Shown: positions 1-8,717, counted from the stretch's first letter. The stretch: DNA of 38,448 nt from Paracoccaceae bacterium (GCA_014323785.1 JACONJ010000040.1:1-38448), one strand, 5' to 3'. Notes: generated by a model from the sequence alone, not told the origin. Translations and numbers: made by a program.

Positions 1-26
1 CCCGCATCCCCGCGCGGGCGCGGGGC

Positions 27-56
27 TTGACGTGCCCGTTTGTGCGGGTGTAATTA
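27..56 (+). promoter_or_regulatory. Candidate sigma-70-type promoter before tandem repeat
   Basis: TTGACG (27-32) and TAATTA (51-56) are separated by 18 bases and read rightwards into the octanucleotide repeat. A GC-rich inverted repeat (CCCCGCG/CGCGGGG, about 9-25) lies just upstream and could end a transcript arriving from the left. No convincing gene follows, so the promoter assignment is weak. Confidence 0.25.
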
Positions 57-60
57 CGCG

Positions 61-148
61 AAGCCGCGAAGCCGCGAAGCCGCGAAGCCGCGAAGCCGCG
101 AAGCCGCGAAGCCGCGAAGCCGCGAAGCCGCGAAGCCGCGAAGCCGCG
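61..148. repeat. Octanucleotide tandem repeat, (AAGCCGCG)x11
   Basis: Eleven perfect copies of AAGCCGCG stand head to tail. Because 8 is not a multiple of 3, every reading frame stays open across the array and encodes an 8-residue period rich in Arg, Ser, Glu, Ala and Lys. That explains the long open frames here without requiring a gene. Arrays of this sort change copy number by slipped-strand mispairing. No gene with a recognisable product is placed to be switched by it. Confidence 0.9.
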
Positions 149-171
149 AAGGCCCAACCTGCGCCCGAACG

Positions 172-196
172 CCCCCCCCCGAACAGGGGGGGGGGG
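172..196. repeat. C9/G11 homopolymer hairpin
   Basis: Nine C (172-180), the loop GAACA (181-185) and eleven G (186-196) form a pure G-C stem. It lies about 120 bases past the stop codon of the leftward bdhA gene. It could act as a bidirectional transcript barrier, although there is no T run. The homopolymers are likely length-variable. Confidence 0.5.
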
Positions 197-318
197 AAAC
201 CGCACGGCCCGAATATGTCAGCACAAAACGCCATCATCGACTCAACCTATACCACCACACCGCGCGGGCGCAAGGGGGGCTTTACATTCTTCAGCCCCCG
301 CACTGCACGGCCCTTTTG

Positions 319-1104
319 TCACAGTGCCGTCCAGCCGCCATCGACGTTGATCGTGGTACCGGTGATCTGGGCCGCGGCATCGGAACACAGGAACGCCGCG
401 GTCCCGCCCATCTGCTTAACGGTTGCAAACTCTTTGGAAGGCTGGCGCGCAAGCATCACGTCGCGGATCACCTGTTCCCGGTCCATGGCGTATTCCTTCA
501 TTGTATCGGGGATTTGCGCCTCAACCAAAGGTGTCATAACATAGCCTGGGCAGATCGCGTTGGCTGTGACGGGCTCCCTTGCGGTTTCCAGCGCAACAAC
601 CCTGGTCAGGCCCACCAGCCCGTGTTTTGCCGCAACGTAGGCCGATTTGTAGGGTGAGGCCGTCAGCCCGTGGGCCGAGGCAATGTTGATCACGCGGCCC
701 CATCCGGCGGCGCGCATGCGCGGCAGGGCCGCCGCCGTTGTGTGAAAGGCCGCGGACAGGTTGATCGCGATGATCGCATCCCATTTGTCTGCCGGAAACG
801 CGTCGATGGCGGCAACATGCTGGATACCCGCGTTGTTGACCAGAATATCGCAGGCCCCCGCCCGGGCGATCAGGGCACGGCAGGCATCACCCCTGGACAT
901 ATCGGCGCAGATGTAGCGGGCGGCAACCCCGGTCTCTGCGGCGATTCCCGCGGCGATCGCGTGATCCTCTGCGCTGTCGGTGAAGGAATTCAGGATCACA
1001 TCGGCCCCGGCCCTGGCCAGTTCCCATGCAATGCCCAGCCCTATGCCCGAGTTTGACCCGGTGATGACGGCGGTTTTACCGGAGAGATCGGTGATGATGG
1101 CCAT
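319..1104 (-). CDS. bdhA: 3-hydroxybutyrate dehydrogenase
   Basis: A 261-residue classical short-chain dehydrogenase that interconverts 3-hydroxybutyrate and acetoacetate with NAD in the cytoplasm, the exit step of polyhydroxybutyrate breakdown. The Rossmann glycine motif TGSNSGIG is at 15-22, NNAG is at 90-93, and the catalytic Ser143, Tyr156 and Lys160 sit in the expected S-x12-Y-x3-K spacing. The segment around GIQHV (94-98) and the C-terminal GTTINVDGGWTA are typical of bacterial BdhA rather than FabG. Length matches the family. It is a single leftward gene. The divergent side (1105-1426) holds a probable small RNA and the start of a peptide-binding-protein gene. The stop is followed by a G/C hairpin and the octanucleotide array. 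Confidence 0.93.
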   Translation of the reverse strand: MAIITDLSGKTAVITGSNSGIGLGIAWELARAGADVILNSFTDSAEDHAIAAGIAAETGVAARYICADMSRGDACRALIARAGACDILVNNAGIQHVAAIDAFPADKWDAIIAINLSAAFHTTAAALPRMRAAGWGRVINIASAHGLTASPYKSAYVAAKHGLVGLTRVVALETAREPVTANAICPGYVMTPLVEAQIPDTMKEYAMDREQVIRDVMLARQPSKEFATVKQMGGTAAFLCSDAAAQITGTTINVDGGWTAL

Positions 1105-1235
1105 GGCTGTACCCCCTTATGCCGTGTTTGCGCACACCCTTCTTAAGGCTGCAATCATCACATGAACAGGGGGGCACGGCATCATTCCGTGCGCGGGCCA
1201 TGCGCGGGTTTGTGTGGGCGGAATCGCGCGGGGGC

Positions 1236-1314
1236 CAAAAAAGACGCCGGCACAGAGGCCGGCGCCAAGTTATCGAGGCAGGTTTCATACAGGCATGAAA
1301 CCTATCGAGCAGTG
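1236..1314 (-). ncRNA. Candidate small RNA with two hairpins and an intrinsic terminator
   Basis: On the minus strand a 7-bp stem, CGCCGGC/GCCGGCG (1245-1251 and 1258-1264), is followed at once by TCTTTTTT, a textbook Rho-independent terminator. No leftward gene ends here, since the next minus-strand gene upstream finishes at 3263. Just before it is a perfect 9-bp hairpin, AGGTTTCAT/ATGAAACCT (1280-1303, 6-base loop). A possible promoter reads leftwards: -35 TGGACT (1343-1348), 16-base spacer, -10 TTATGT (1321-1326), giving a start near 1314 and an RNA of about 79 nt. The family is not recognised. The hairpin could alternatively be an operator for the divergent gene at 1427. Confidence 0.5.
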
Positions 1315-1426
1315 CACCCAACATAAGTGCTGGTTTGACGGGAGTCCACCCTTAATTTGCAATATCCCCGCAACCCTGACAGAATCAGGCGACAGGCACG
1401 TAACGCTTCAGAAGGACTGTTTGCAC

Positions 1427-3235
1427 ATGCGCATGGATTGTCTTGGATATATCGTCGCTTTGGCTGGATTCTGCCTGGGCGGGGCGGCTTTGGCCACCCC
1501 CCGCCATGGCATTGCCATGTATGGCGCGCCTGCCTTGCCGGCGGATTTTGCACATCTGCCCTATGCCAACCCCGATGCGCCCACGGGCGGCCGAATCGTT
1601 ACCGGAGAGGTCGGCAGTTTTGACAGCCTCAACCCCCACAGCCGGCTGGGAACTGTTCCCTGGCAGTTACGGTTTCTGGCCTATGAGTCGCTGATGGGCC
1701 GATCCTATGACGAGCCGTTCACGCTGTATGGCCTTTTGGCCGAATCGGTAGAGGTTGCGCCGGACGGACAATGGGTAGAGTTTCATCTGCGGCCCGAGGC
1801 CCGATTCTCGGACGGCAGCCCGGTGACAGTGGCGGATGTCATCTGGTCCTTTGAGACACTCGGCACCCTTGGCCACCCGCGCTATCTGACCGCGTGGGGC
1901 CGGGTTGCAGGCATTGAACCGGCGGGGGAGCGCGGCGTTCGGATCACCTTTACCGTGGCGGACCGTGAACTGGCCCTGATCATGGGCCTGCGTCCGATTC
2001 TAAAGGCCGCGCAGTGGCAGGGGATTGAGTTCGCCACCTCGGGCCTGGATGTCGTTCCCATCGCCTCGGCCCCCTATGTGGTCACGGATTTTGAGGCCGG
2101 GCGTTACGTGCTGTTGACCCGCAATCCGGAGTACTGGGGGGCCGCACTGCCATTTCGGCGGGGCACCCACGTGATCGATGAAGTGCGCATGGAATTCTTT
2201 GGCGATGCCACCGCGATGTTTGAGGCCTTTAGCGCGGGCCTTATTAACACAATCCGCGAAACCAGTGCCCGGAACTGGGACGAGAAATACGATTTCCCCC
2301 GCGTGCAAAACGGCGACGTCGTGCTGTCAGAGATTCCGCATGAACGGCCCACGGGGATGACCGGTTTTGTGATGAACACGCGTCAGCCTGTCTTTGCCGA
2401 CTGGCGCGTGCGAGAGGCGATGATTCAGGCGTTCAACTTTGCGTTCATCAACCAGACAGTGAATGGGGGCCGGGCCCCGCGAATCACCTCGTATTTCGGG
2501 AATTCGGTTCTGGGCATGTCCCCTGGTCCTGCCGAGGGGGCGGTGGCCGCGCTGCTGGCCCCCTTTGCCGATGCGCTGCTGCCGGGCGCGCTAGAGGGGT
2601 ATTCCCTGCCGGTCTCTGACGGGTCCGAGGCCAACCGCACCGGTATCCGCGAGGCACTGCGCCTGATGGCAGCGGCGGGCTATACCATTAAGGAGGGCCG
2701 GATGGTCGGGGCCGATGGTGCGCCGTTCACCTTTGAGATTCTGTTGCGCCAGGGCTCGGCCGAGAATCAGGCGATCATCAACATCTATGCCGAAGCCCTG
2801 TCACGGATGGGAATCGCGCCGCGGATATCCACCGTGGACAGTGCACAATATCGCGAACGGACGGATACGTTTGATTTTGACATGACCTTTTACCGGCGCG
2901 GCGTATCGCTGAGCCCAGGCAATGAGCAGCGGCTGTATTGGGGATGCGATATGGCGGAAACCCAGGGCTCCCGCAATCTGATGGGGGCCTGCACCCCGGT
3001 GATCGAGGCGATGATCGACACGATGCTGACCACGGACAGTCCTGATACCTATCAGGCCGCGGTGCGCGGCATGGATCGCGTGCTGATGTCGGGGCGCTAT
3101 GTCATCCCGATCTGGCATGCGCCGGTATCCCGCATCGCCCATGTGCAAGAGTTGCGCTACCCGGACCACCTGCCAATCTACGGCGATTTCATCGGCTTTC
3201 AGCCGGATGTCTGGTGGTTTGAAGCGACAGAGTAG
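1427..3235 (+). CDS. Periplasmic extracellular solute-binding protein, family 5 (YejA-like)
   Basis: A 602-residue periplasmic substrate-binding protein of the oligopeptide/dipeptide/microcin C ABC transporter class. It has a Sec signal peptide (residues 1 to about 23, likely cleaved after Ala-Leu-Ala) and then the two-lobe SBP_bac_5 fold. Typical family stretches are FDSLNPHS, the segment DGSPVTVADVIWSFETL and LTRNPEYWG. The C-terminal part (YRRGVSLSPGNEQ, then YWG) resembles YejA-type proteins. The ATG at 1427 was chosen over upstream in-frame starts because AGAAGGA (1410-1416) sits 10 bases before it and the signal peptide begins there. No permease or ATPase gene is adjacent, so this is an orphan binding protein whose ligand cannot be read from sequence. 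It converges with the DUF502 gene 27 bases downstream. Confidence 0.85.
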   Translation: MRMDCLGYIVALAGFCLGGAALATPRHGIAMYGAPALPADFAHLPYANPDAPTGGRIVTGEVGSFDSLNPHSRLGTVPWQLRFLAYESLMGRSYDEPFTLYGLLAESVEVAPDGQWVEFHLRPEARFSDGSPVTVADVIWSFETLGTLGHPRYLTAWGRVAGIEPAGERGVRITFTVADRELALIMGLRPILKAAQWQGIEFATSGLDVVPIASAPYVVTDFEAGRYVLLTRNPEYWGAALPFRRGTHVIDEVRMEFFGDATAMFEAFSAGLINTIRETSARNWDEKYDFPRVQNGDVVLSEIPHERPTGMTGFVMNTRQPVFADWRVREAMIQAFNFAFINQTVNGGRAPRITSYFGNSVLGMSPGPAEGAVAALLAPFADALLPGALEGYSLPVSDGSEANRTGIREALRLMAAAGYTIKEGRMVGADGAPFTFEILLRQGSAENQAIINIYAEALSRMGIAPRISTVDSAQYRERTDTFDFDMTFYRRGVSLSPGNEQRLYWGCDMAETQGSRNLMGACTPVIEAMIDTMLTTDSPDTYQAAVRGMDRVLMSGRYVIPIWHAPVSRIAHVQELRYPDHLPIYGDFIGFQPDVWWFEATE

Positions 3236-3262
3236 CGAAACACGCGGAACAGCACCTGCGCC

Positions 3263-3970
3263 TTACCCCGTTGCGGGCGGGGCCTGGGGGTTCCGCAGCT
3301 CTTTGGCAGGGTGTGCCGGGTTGGGATAGACCAGCCCGGCAGAAATTACCAGTTTTGCGGCGTCTTCCACCGTCATATTAAGGATGATGATGTCTTCCCT
3401 TGGCACGAACAGCAGAAAGCCCGAGGTGGGATTTGGTGTGGTCGGCAGGAAGATCGACACCATGTCCTGTTCGGTGCGGGCTTGGATTTCGCCCTTGGCA
3501 CTGGTCGAGATGAAGGCAACGGCCCAGATGCCCTGGCGCGGGTATTGCACCAGGCAGGCCTTGTCGAAACTGCGTTCCCCCTGGCTGACGACCGTGTCGA
3601 TGATTTGCTTCAGTCCGGAATAGATTGTGCGCACGCCAGGGATCGTCAGAACCAGCTGTTCGGCCAGGGAAATCATCGAGCGGCCGATCAGCCCCTTGGC
3701 GATCCAGCCGACAAGGACAGTGAAGATCAGGAAGGTGGCCACACCAAGGCCGCGGATGTCAAGGCCCGTGTAATCCTGGATCAGCCGCACCGGGTTATAG
3801 GCCCCCGGAATCAGCGGCAGCACCCAGGAATCGATCCAGCCCACGACCGTCCAGATTAGCCATATGGTCAGGCCAATGGGCGCGATCACGGCCAGCCCGG
3901 CCAGAAAACTGGTGCGGAGTGAGGCCAGAAAACCGCGTTTGGGGGGCGAAGGTGTTTCAGGCAGGGGCAT
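3263..3970 (-). CDS. DUF502 family inner-membrane protein
   Basis: A 235-residue DUF502 protein of unknown biochemical function, found widely in bacteria and in plants (the LCV/COV group). Two hydrophobic segments (about 21-46 and 73-95) sit at the N terminus. They are followed by the conserved soluble part with IPGVRTIYSGLKQIID, the region ending QGIWAVAFIST and the segment from VSIFLPTTPNPTSG to FVPREDI. The ATG at 3970 was preferred to the long upstream extension because the family starts with a short polar tail directly before the first membrane segment; no strong ribosome-binding site decides this. It is a single gene, convergent with the peptide-binding protein and divergent from rpsB. 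Confidence 0.82.
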   Translation of the reverse strand: MPLPETPSPPKRGFLASLRTSFLAGLAVIAPIGLTIWLIWTVVGWIDSWVLPLIPGAYNPVRLIQDYTGLDIRGLGVATFLIFTVLVGWIAKGLIGRSMISLAEQLVLTIPGVRTIYSGLKQIIDTVVSQGERSFDKACLVQYPRQGIWAVAFISTSAKGEIQARTEQDMVSIFLPTTPNPTSGFLLFVPREDIIILNMTVEDAAKLVISAGLVYPNPAHPAKELRNPQAPPATG

Positions 3971-4173
3971 CAATCGGGGCCGTAATCGCGTTGTGCTGGA
4001 TTCGGTTCGTGTATAGGGTCTATGTCGCGCCTGCACAAGCCGGGCGGACGGGGCAGTTTGTCCGTGCGGGGCTTCTTCCCCCCGTGTTCCGGCGGCTGCC
4101 GCCGATGGCATTGGTGCATGCGTAAATCGAACACGGCGGATGGGGCAGGGGGGGCTTGCATCGGTGTGCAAAA

Positions 4174-4237
4174 CCCCCTAAGCGGGGGCCACTTCACAGG
4201 CGAAGGCGGGCCACCCGGGGATGGTATCCCCGATTGG
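4174..4237 (+). promoter_or_regulatory. rpsB leader hairpins
   Basis: Two stems lie in the 130 bases before rpsB: CCCCC/GGGGG (4174-4188) and a stronger one, CGGGGAT/ATCCCCG (4216-4232, 3-base loop), flanked by pairing CCA/TGG (4211-4213 and 4235-4237). Leaders of rpsB operons are often autoregulated by S2, so a regulatory RNA is plausible, but no described motif is recognised here. Confidence 0.3.
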
Positions 4238-4299
4238 TCCACCGGTTGGGCATCTGTCCTGAACCTTCGCCCAGGCACAAACCGGAAAGGGGTTTGAAC

Positions 4300-5052
4300 A
4301 TGGCGCTTCCCGATTTCTCGCTGCGTCAGCTTTTGGAAGCTGGCGTGCATTTTGGCCACCAGACGCGGCGCTGGAATCCGCGGATGGCGGAATTCATCTA
4401 TGGCGACCGCAACGGCATTCACATCATCGACCTGACGCAGACCGTTCCGATGCTGGACGCGGCGTTGAATGTCGTGCGCGATACCGTGGCCAGGGGTGGC
4501 CGTATCCTGTTCATCGGCACCAAGCGGCAGGCGCAGGCACCGATTGCCGAGGCGGCGGAACGCTGCGCCCAATTCTACATGAACCATCGCTGGCTTGGCG
4601 GGACGCTGACAAACTGGAAAACCGTTTCCAACTCAATCAGCCACCTTAAGCAGCTTGATGCGGCAATGGAAGGCGGGACCGAGGGCCTGACCAAAAAGGA
4701 ACGCATGGGCCTGGAACGCGACCGGGGCAAACTGCAGGCCTCGCTTGGCGGTATCCGCGAAATGGGTGGCCTGCCGGACCTGATCTTTGTGATCGATGTG
4801 AACAAAGAGGAACTGGCAATTGCCGAGGCCAGAAAACTGGGTATTCCGGTTGTGGCCGTGGTGGATACCAATTGCGCACCCGAAGGGGTGGATTATATCA
4901 TCCCCGGCAATGATGATGCGGGACGCGCGATTGCGCTTTACTGTGATCTGATCAGCCGGGCGGCCCTGGACGGAATGACCGCGCAGATGGAAGGCGCAGG
5001 TGTTGACCTGGGCGCACTGGAAGAGGGTACCGTCGAAAGCACGCTGGCCTGA
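4300..5052 (+). CDS. rpsB: 30S ribosomal protein S2
   Basis: A 250-residue S2 protein of the small ribosomal subunit. The diagnostic stretches are [14 protein letters not shown], the segment ending [34 protein letters not shown] and [17 protein letters not shown]. The ATG at 4300 follows GGAAAGGGG (4283-4291) and matches the usual N terminus; the frame is open further upstream but that extension is not S2. It is co-directional with tsf, 172 bases downstream, the common bacterial pairing. The spacer between them holds a TCCCGC/GCGGGA hairpin (5097-5111). Confidence 0.97.
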   Translation: MALPDFSLRQLLEAGVHFGHQTRRWNPRMAEFIYGDRNGIHIIDLTQTVPMLDAALNVVRDTVARGGRILFIGTKRQAQAPIAEAAERCAQFYMNHRWLGGTLTNWKTVSNSISHLKQLDAAMEGGTEGLTKKERMGLERDRGKLQASLGGIREMGGLPDLIFVIDVNKEELAIAEARKLGIPVVAVVDTNCAPEGVDYIIPGNDDAGRAIALYCDLISRAALDGMTAQMEGAGVDLGALEEGTVESTLA

Positions 5053-5224
5053 CCAGCCCAGGGGTGCCGCCGCCCCGGTCCCCCGGCAGGATGATCTCCC
5101 GCAAGGCGGGAATATGCCGCTGGCGGGCGGGCGGGGCCTGGCAGCGTGGGCTGTCACACAACCGACATTCGGGCCGGAATACCCCCTGTGGCCCGACATA
5201 TAGCAAAGATTCAGGAGACCCGGA

Positions 5225-6115
5225 ATGACGATTACAGCTGCAATGGTCAAAGACCTGCGCGAGCGCACCGGCGCAGGCATGATGGATGCCAAGAAGGCAC
5301 TGACCGAAACTGGTGGCGATATGGAGGCCGCCGTTGACTGGCTGCGCACCAAAGGCCTGGCCAAAGCGGCCAGGAAATCCGGCCGCACCGCGGCGGAAGG
5401 TCTGGTGGCCGTGGCCATTGAGGGCGGCAGTGCCGTCGCGGTCGAGGTGAATTCGGAAACCGATTTTGTTGCCAAGAATGCCGACTTTCAACAGATGGTT
5501 GCAGGCATTGCCAGGGCTGCGCTTGGCGTGGATGATGTGCGGGCCCTCGCCGCCGCTGATCTGGGCGGCACGACTGTGGCCGACACGCTGACCGACCGGA
5601 TCGCAACCATTGGTGAAAACATAACCCTGCGCCGGATGGCCGCACTACGGGGGGGCAGGGTTGTGTCCTATGTGCATAACGCGGTGGCCGACGACATGGG
5701 CAAGATCGGCGTGCTGGTGGCGTTCAATGGCGATAACGACGCCTTTGCCAAACAGGTTGCCATGCACGTTGCCGCTGTCAATCCTGCCGCATTGTCGGAA
5801 GATGACCTTGACCCGGCGGTGATACAAAAGGAACGCGCCATTCAGATGGATATCGCCCGCGACTCTGGCAAGCCCGAAGCCGTGATTGAAAAGATGATCA
5901 TCGGCAGGATGAAGAAATTCATGTCCGAGGTGACGCTGCTGAATCAGGCTTTTGTGGTGAACCCGGACCTGACCGTTGCGGCCGCCGCGCAGGCGGCAGG
6001 CGTTGAGATCACGGGGTTTGTTCGTCTGGAAACGGGTGAGGGGATCGCGAAGGTGAAAGAGGATTTCGCCGCCGAAGTGGCGAAAACCGCGGCCGGGGAC
6101 CAGGCTTTGGCCTGA
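5225..6115 (+). CDS. tsf: Elongation factor Ts
   Basis: A 296-residue guanine-nucleotide exchange factor for EF-Tu. The N-terminal UBA-like domain starts with [20 protein letters not shown], followed by the TDFVAKN motif that contacts EF-Tu and two core subdomains (for example KIGVLVAF and MHVAAVNP). Length is standard. AGGAGA (5213-5218) precedes the ATG at a good distance. It is the second gene of the rpsB-tsf pair; C and G runs shortly after the stop could pair as a weak terminator. Confidence 0.97.
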   Translation: MTITAAMVKDLRERTGAGMMDAKKALTETGGDMEAAVDWLRTKGLAKAARKSGRTAAEGLVAVAIEGGSAVAVEVNSETDFVAKNADFQQMVAGIARAALGVDDVRALAAADLGGTTVADTLTDRIATIGENITLRRMAALRGGRVVSYVHNAVADDMGKIGVLVAFNGDNDAFAKQVAMHVAAVNPAALSEDDLDPAVIQKERAIQMDIARDSGKPEAVIEKMIIGRMKKFMSEVTLLNQAFVVNPDLTVAAAAQAAGVEITGFVRLETGEGIAKVKEDFAAEVAKTAAGDQALA

Positions 6116-6432
6116 TCCCCCCCGCCGCGAAATGGGTATGCAGGGGGGCCATGCAGGCGGGACTTCGTGGGACTTGGTGGGACAATGCGGGACCGTGAAT
6201 GCGCCCACGGGGCGGGGTTTGGGATTTATCGTGCCGTGCGTTCAGACCGCGGCCGCAGAGGGTGCGCTACGGCGCATCAGAGACAAGGACAGGAATCTGA
6301 AAGATTTACTCAGGCAACCCGAAGATCGTGTACCGGACAAATCATGGCCGAAAAGCGCCGCCAACACCGGCGCGTCGCGGGAAAGGGAAGGGCCCCAACC
6401 GCCTGACGAGGCAGCCCACAACGGAGAATCAA
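6116..6432. other. Intergenic stretch without a recognised gene
   Basis: About 317 bases between tsf and the VasI-like gene. It has a spaced repeat in which TGGGAC or CGGGAC recurs four times (about 6161-6193) and no reading frame with a family signature. CGGAGA at 6422-6427 is the ribosome-binding site of the next gene. Confidence 0.5.
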
Positions 6433-6945
6433 ATGACCAAACCGAAACTGACCGCCGCCGCCATTGCGCTTGTCGCTGCAATGAGCGGACAGGTGCTGGC
6501 CGAAACGTCCAACTGGACCGTGTCGACCGAAACATCGCCCGTCGATGACAGCACAAACGTATTTTTGAGATCTAAGGGCAGCGAAATACGCGACAGGTTT
6601 GGGAACTCCAAGTCTCCGGTGCTCTGGATACGATGCATGGAGGGCCAAACCGATTTTTGGATCTGGTTCGGCGGTCACTTTATGGTTGGCCGCGGTGATA
6701 AAGGCGTAGTAACATACCGTATCGATAGTCAGCCCGCTGTTACTCGGCGATTTGTAGAGTCCAACGACAACGAGTACCTCGGCCTCCCCAATAATAGAGG
6801 CATTGAGATCATCAAAAGCATGTTTGGCCACGAAACCCTCTTTGTCAGGGCAACACCCAACTCTGAGTGGCCCCTGAACATGACCTTCCCGATTTCCGGG
6901 ATTGAGGACGTGATCGCCCCGTTGCGCCAGTCTTGCAACTGGTAA
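6433..6945 (+). CDS. Secreted protein with a VasI/TagO-like domain
   Basis: A 170-residue exported protein with a Sec signal peptide (1 to about 23, cleaved after Val-Leu-Ala). The mature part resembles the VasI/TagO domain known from type VI secretion clusters and also seen in isolation: W then SPVDDSTNVFL near the start, an IRC motif, paired basic/aromatic strands (VVTYRID), and the ending SGIEDVIAPLRQSCNW with a conserved C-x-W. The two cysteines (in IRC and SCNW) may form a disulfide. No type VI gene lies in the window, so a T6SS role is not supported; an envelope role is inferred. CGGAGA precedes the ATG by 5 bases. A CCCCC/GGGGG hairpin (6959-6971) follows the stop. Confidence 0.6.
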   Translation: MTKPKLTAAAIALVAAMSGQVLAETSNWTVSTETSPVDDSTNVFLRSKGSEIRDRFGNSKSPVLWIRCMEGQTDFWIWFGGHFMVGRGDKGVVTYRIDSQPAVTRRFVESNDNEYLGLPNNRGIEIIKSMFGHETLFVRATPNSEWPLNMTFPISGIEDVIAPLRQSCNW

Positions 6946-6958
6946 TCCCGCCGAAACG

Positions 6959-6971
6959 CCCCCTTCGGGGG
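6959..6971 (+). terminator. Hairpin after the VasI-like gene
   Basis: CCCCC, TTC, GGGGG directly after the stop codon form a compact GC stem without a T run. It may end or stabilise the transcript; an intrinsic terminator is not proven. Confidence 0.35.
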
Positions 6972-7071
6972 TGCCGCCGGGGCCAAGGGCAGACCCGGCC
7001 GGAATTTTGCGGTGCGTTTCATGGGTGAAATTCGATTGAAAACCCGCCTGTGAAGACGCCGTGAAGGGGCG

Positions 7072-7524
7072 TCACAGGGGCTTCACGGGGGCGTCACAAA
7101 GGTGGCCGGCCATGGCGCGGATGGCGAGCTCATATCCCCTAGCCCCGAACCCCGCGATGACGCCCAGGCAAACGGGCGCAATCATTGAGGCATGGCGAAA
7201 CGCTTCCCTGGCGGCGGTGTTCGACAGGTGCAGTTCAAGAACGGGCAGGGCGGTTGCCCCGATTGCGTCCCGCAAGGCGATTGAGCTGTGGGTATACGCA
7301 CCGGCGTTAAGAATGACGCCGTTATAGCGGTCCGGTGCGGCCTGAATATGGTCCACCAGGGCACCTTCGTGGTTGGATTGCGCCCAGTCCAGGGCCACGC
7401 CCAGGCGTTCCGCGACCGGGGCGCATGCAGCCCGAATCCCGTCCAGAGAGGCGGTACCATAAATATCCGGTTCGCGCTGGCCCAGCATATTCAGGTTCGG
7501 ACCGTTCAAAACCAGAAGTTGCAT
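7072..7524 (-). CDS. aroQ: Type II 3-dehydroquinate dehydratase
   Basis: A 150-residue enzyme of the shikimate pathway that converts 3-dehydroquinate to 3-dehydroshikimate. It carries LNGPNLNMLGQREPDIYG with the catalytic Tyr of the lid loop, SNHEGALVDHIQ, LNAGAYTHSSIALRDAI, and the ELHLSN segment with the catalytic His. AAGGA precedes the ATG. In many alphaproteobacteria accB-accC follow aroQ; here the gene downstream is the convergent VasI-like gene, so the usual neighbourhood is broken. The upstream neighbour is the co-directional DUF262-HNH gene, 92 bases away. Confidence 0.95.
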   Translation of the reverse strand: MQLLVLNGPNLNMLGQREPDIYGTASLDGIRAACAPVAERLGVALDWAQSNHEGALVDHIQAAPDRYNGVILNAGAYTHSSIALRDAIGATALPVLELHLSNTAAREAFRHASMIAPVCLGVIAGFGARGYELAIRAMAGHLCDAPVKPL

Positions 7525-7616
7525 GGGATATCCTTGGTATCAGATCGGGCTGTGGGGTGTGCGTTCAGGTGCTGCCAGGGGATGTGGCCAAAGGTGGCCC
7601 GCCCGTAGCCAGAGCT

Positions 7617-8699
7617 TTATTTATCTGATTTCCGGCGGTTGCAAGCCCTGCTGATCATCTGGCAGTTCTCAAGGTTCGTTTTGCCGCCTTGCGACCAAGG
7701 GGTGATGTGGTCGACCTCCATTTCCCCGATGGTGAAGGAATTGCCGCACACGGGGCAGATGCCGTTCTGCCGCTCATAGGCTTCCCGGCGCATGGCCTCG
7801 GAAAAGCCCCTGATGTTCAGGTGTCGTTCATCGCGGTCCAGCACATAGCGCCAGATGCCGCGCTTTTTTGTTACGTCATCATCCATAAGCAGCTGCCGGA
7901 TTTCGGTTTCCAGCGCGTCCGGGTCGTGGTCTTCGATCCCGTGGGCCTTATACATCGGCCCCCAGGGCAGGCCCTTCATTTCCCTGCGATACTCTGGGAA
8001 AGTGGCCTTTACCCACGCGATGACGGCCTGAAAGTGGTTCCACAGGGCAACCGCCGTTTTGTCGTGCTGATGGGTGGCCATGTAGCCTTCGACATCATCA
8101 CCATTGATCCATTTGATGGCGGTTTCAAGGTAATGCTGCCGGTTGGCGGACCCGTTCAGGTAATCACCGCCGATGCCCTCGGCGGGGCCGTTCGGGCGGC
8201 TGAAATACCTTTTGGCGTCCGAGACCCAGGGGCCGTGATACACGGCATTGCGCAATTCCTGCTCGGTCAGGGTTGCGCCCGCAATGTTGATGGTGCGGAA
8301 CCAGTCCAGCCGTGCGCTGTCACTGCCGGCGCAGATGTAGACCGTCAGGGGATAGTCCAGGATCGCGGCCTGCTGATCGGATTGCAGGTTGTGGAAATGA
8401 AACTTTTCAAAGGAAAAATCGCCCATCACATATCGGCAGATTGAGATCGTGCGCTGCTGGCCGTCGATGATTTCGAACCGGCCCGCGCCAACATCCGCCC
8501 AATACATAACGTTAAGCGGGAGCCCCGCGCGCACGGTGCGGATGACGGCATCGCGCTGGTCGGGCTTGTAGACGAATTCGCGCTGATAGGGCGGGCGGAT
8601 GTCCAGCCTGCCGCCATAGCCTGTTACGCCGCCCTCACCATCATCCTGGTATCCTTTGGTCAGGTCGCGGATGGTGATTTTGTGTTCGGTGATGTCCAT
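7617..8699 (-). CDS. DUF262 / HNH endonuclease fusion protein
   Basis: A 360-residue two-part protein. The N-terminal half is a DUF262 (ParB/sulfiredoxin-like, GmrS type) domain with the signature DGQQR at 79-83 and the upstream IRPPYQREFVY. The C-terminal end is an HNH nuclease: CPVC (315-318), EVDHI (328-332), a conserved N in the second strand, and a second metal-site half around CNRRKS. DUF262 proteins use nucleotide hydrolysis to control DNA cleavage in modification-dependent restriction (GmrSD, BrxU-like). This protein is shorter and carries no DUF1524 domain, so its target is unknown. It is the last gene of a tight leftward operon after the 148-residue protein (18-base gap). A phage-defence role is inferred from domains and neighbours. 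Confidence 0.8.
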   Translation of the reverse strand: MDITEHKITIRDLTKGYQDDGEGGVTGYGGRLDIRPPYQREFVYKPDQRDAVIRTVRAGLPLNVMYWADVGAGRFEIIDGQQRTISICRYVMGDFSFEKFHFHNLQSDQQAAILDYPLTVYICAGSDSARLDWFRTINIAGATLTEQELRNAVYHGPWVSDAKRYFSRPNGPAEGIGGDYLNGSANRQHYLETAIKWINGDDVEGYMATHQHDKTAVALWNHFQAVIAWVKATFPEYRREMKGLPWGPMYKAHGIEDHDPDALETEIRQLLMDDDVTKKRGIWRYVLDRDERHLNIRGFSEAMRREAYERQNGICPVCGNSFTIGEMEVDHITPWSQGGKTNLENCQMISRACNRRKSDK

Positions 8700-8717
8700 T
8701 GCGTCATCGGCCCTTGT

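Noticed and set aside
61-148. Possible CRISPR array
   Set aside because: The repeats are contiguous 8-mers with no spacers, and no cas genes are present.
32-657. Two overlapping open frames across the octanucleotide repeat
   Set aside because: An 8-base repeat without stop codons keeps all frames open. The frames then run antisense through bdhA and show no family signature.
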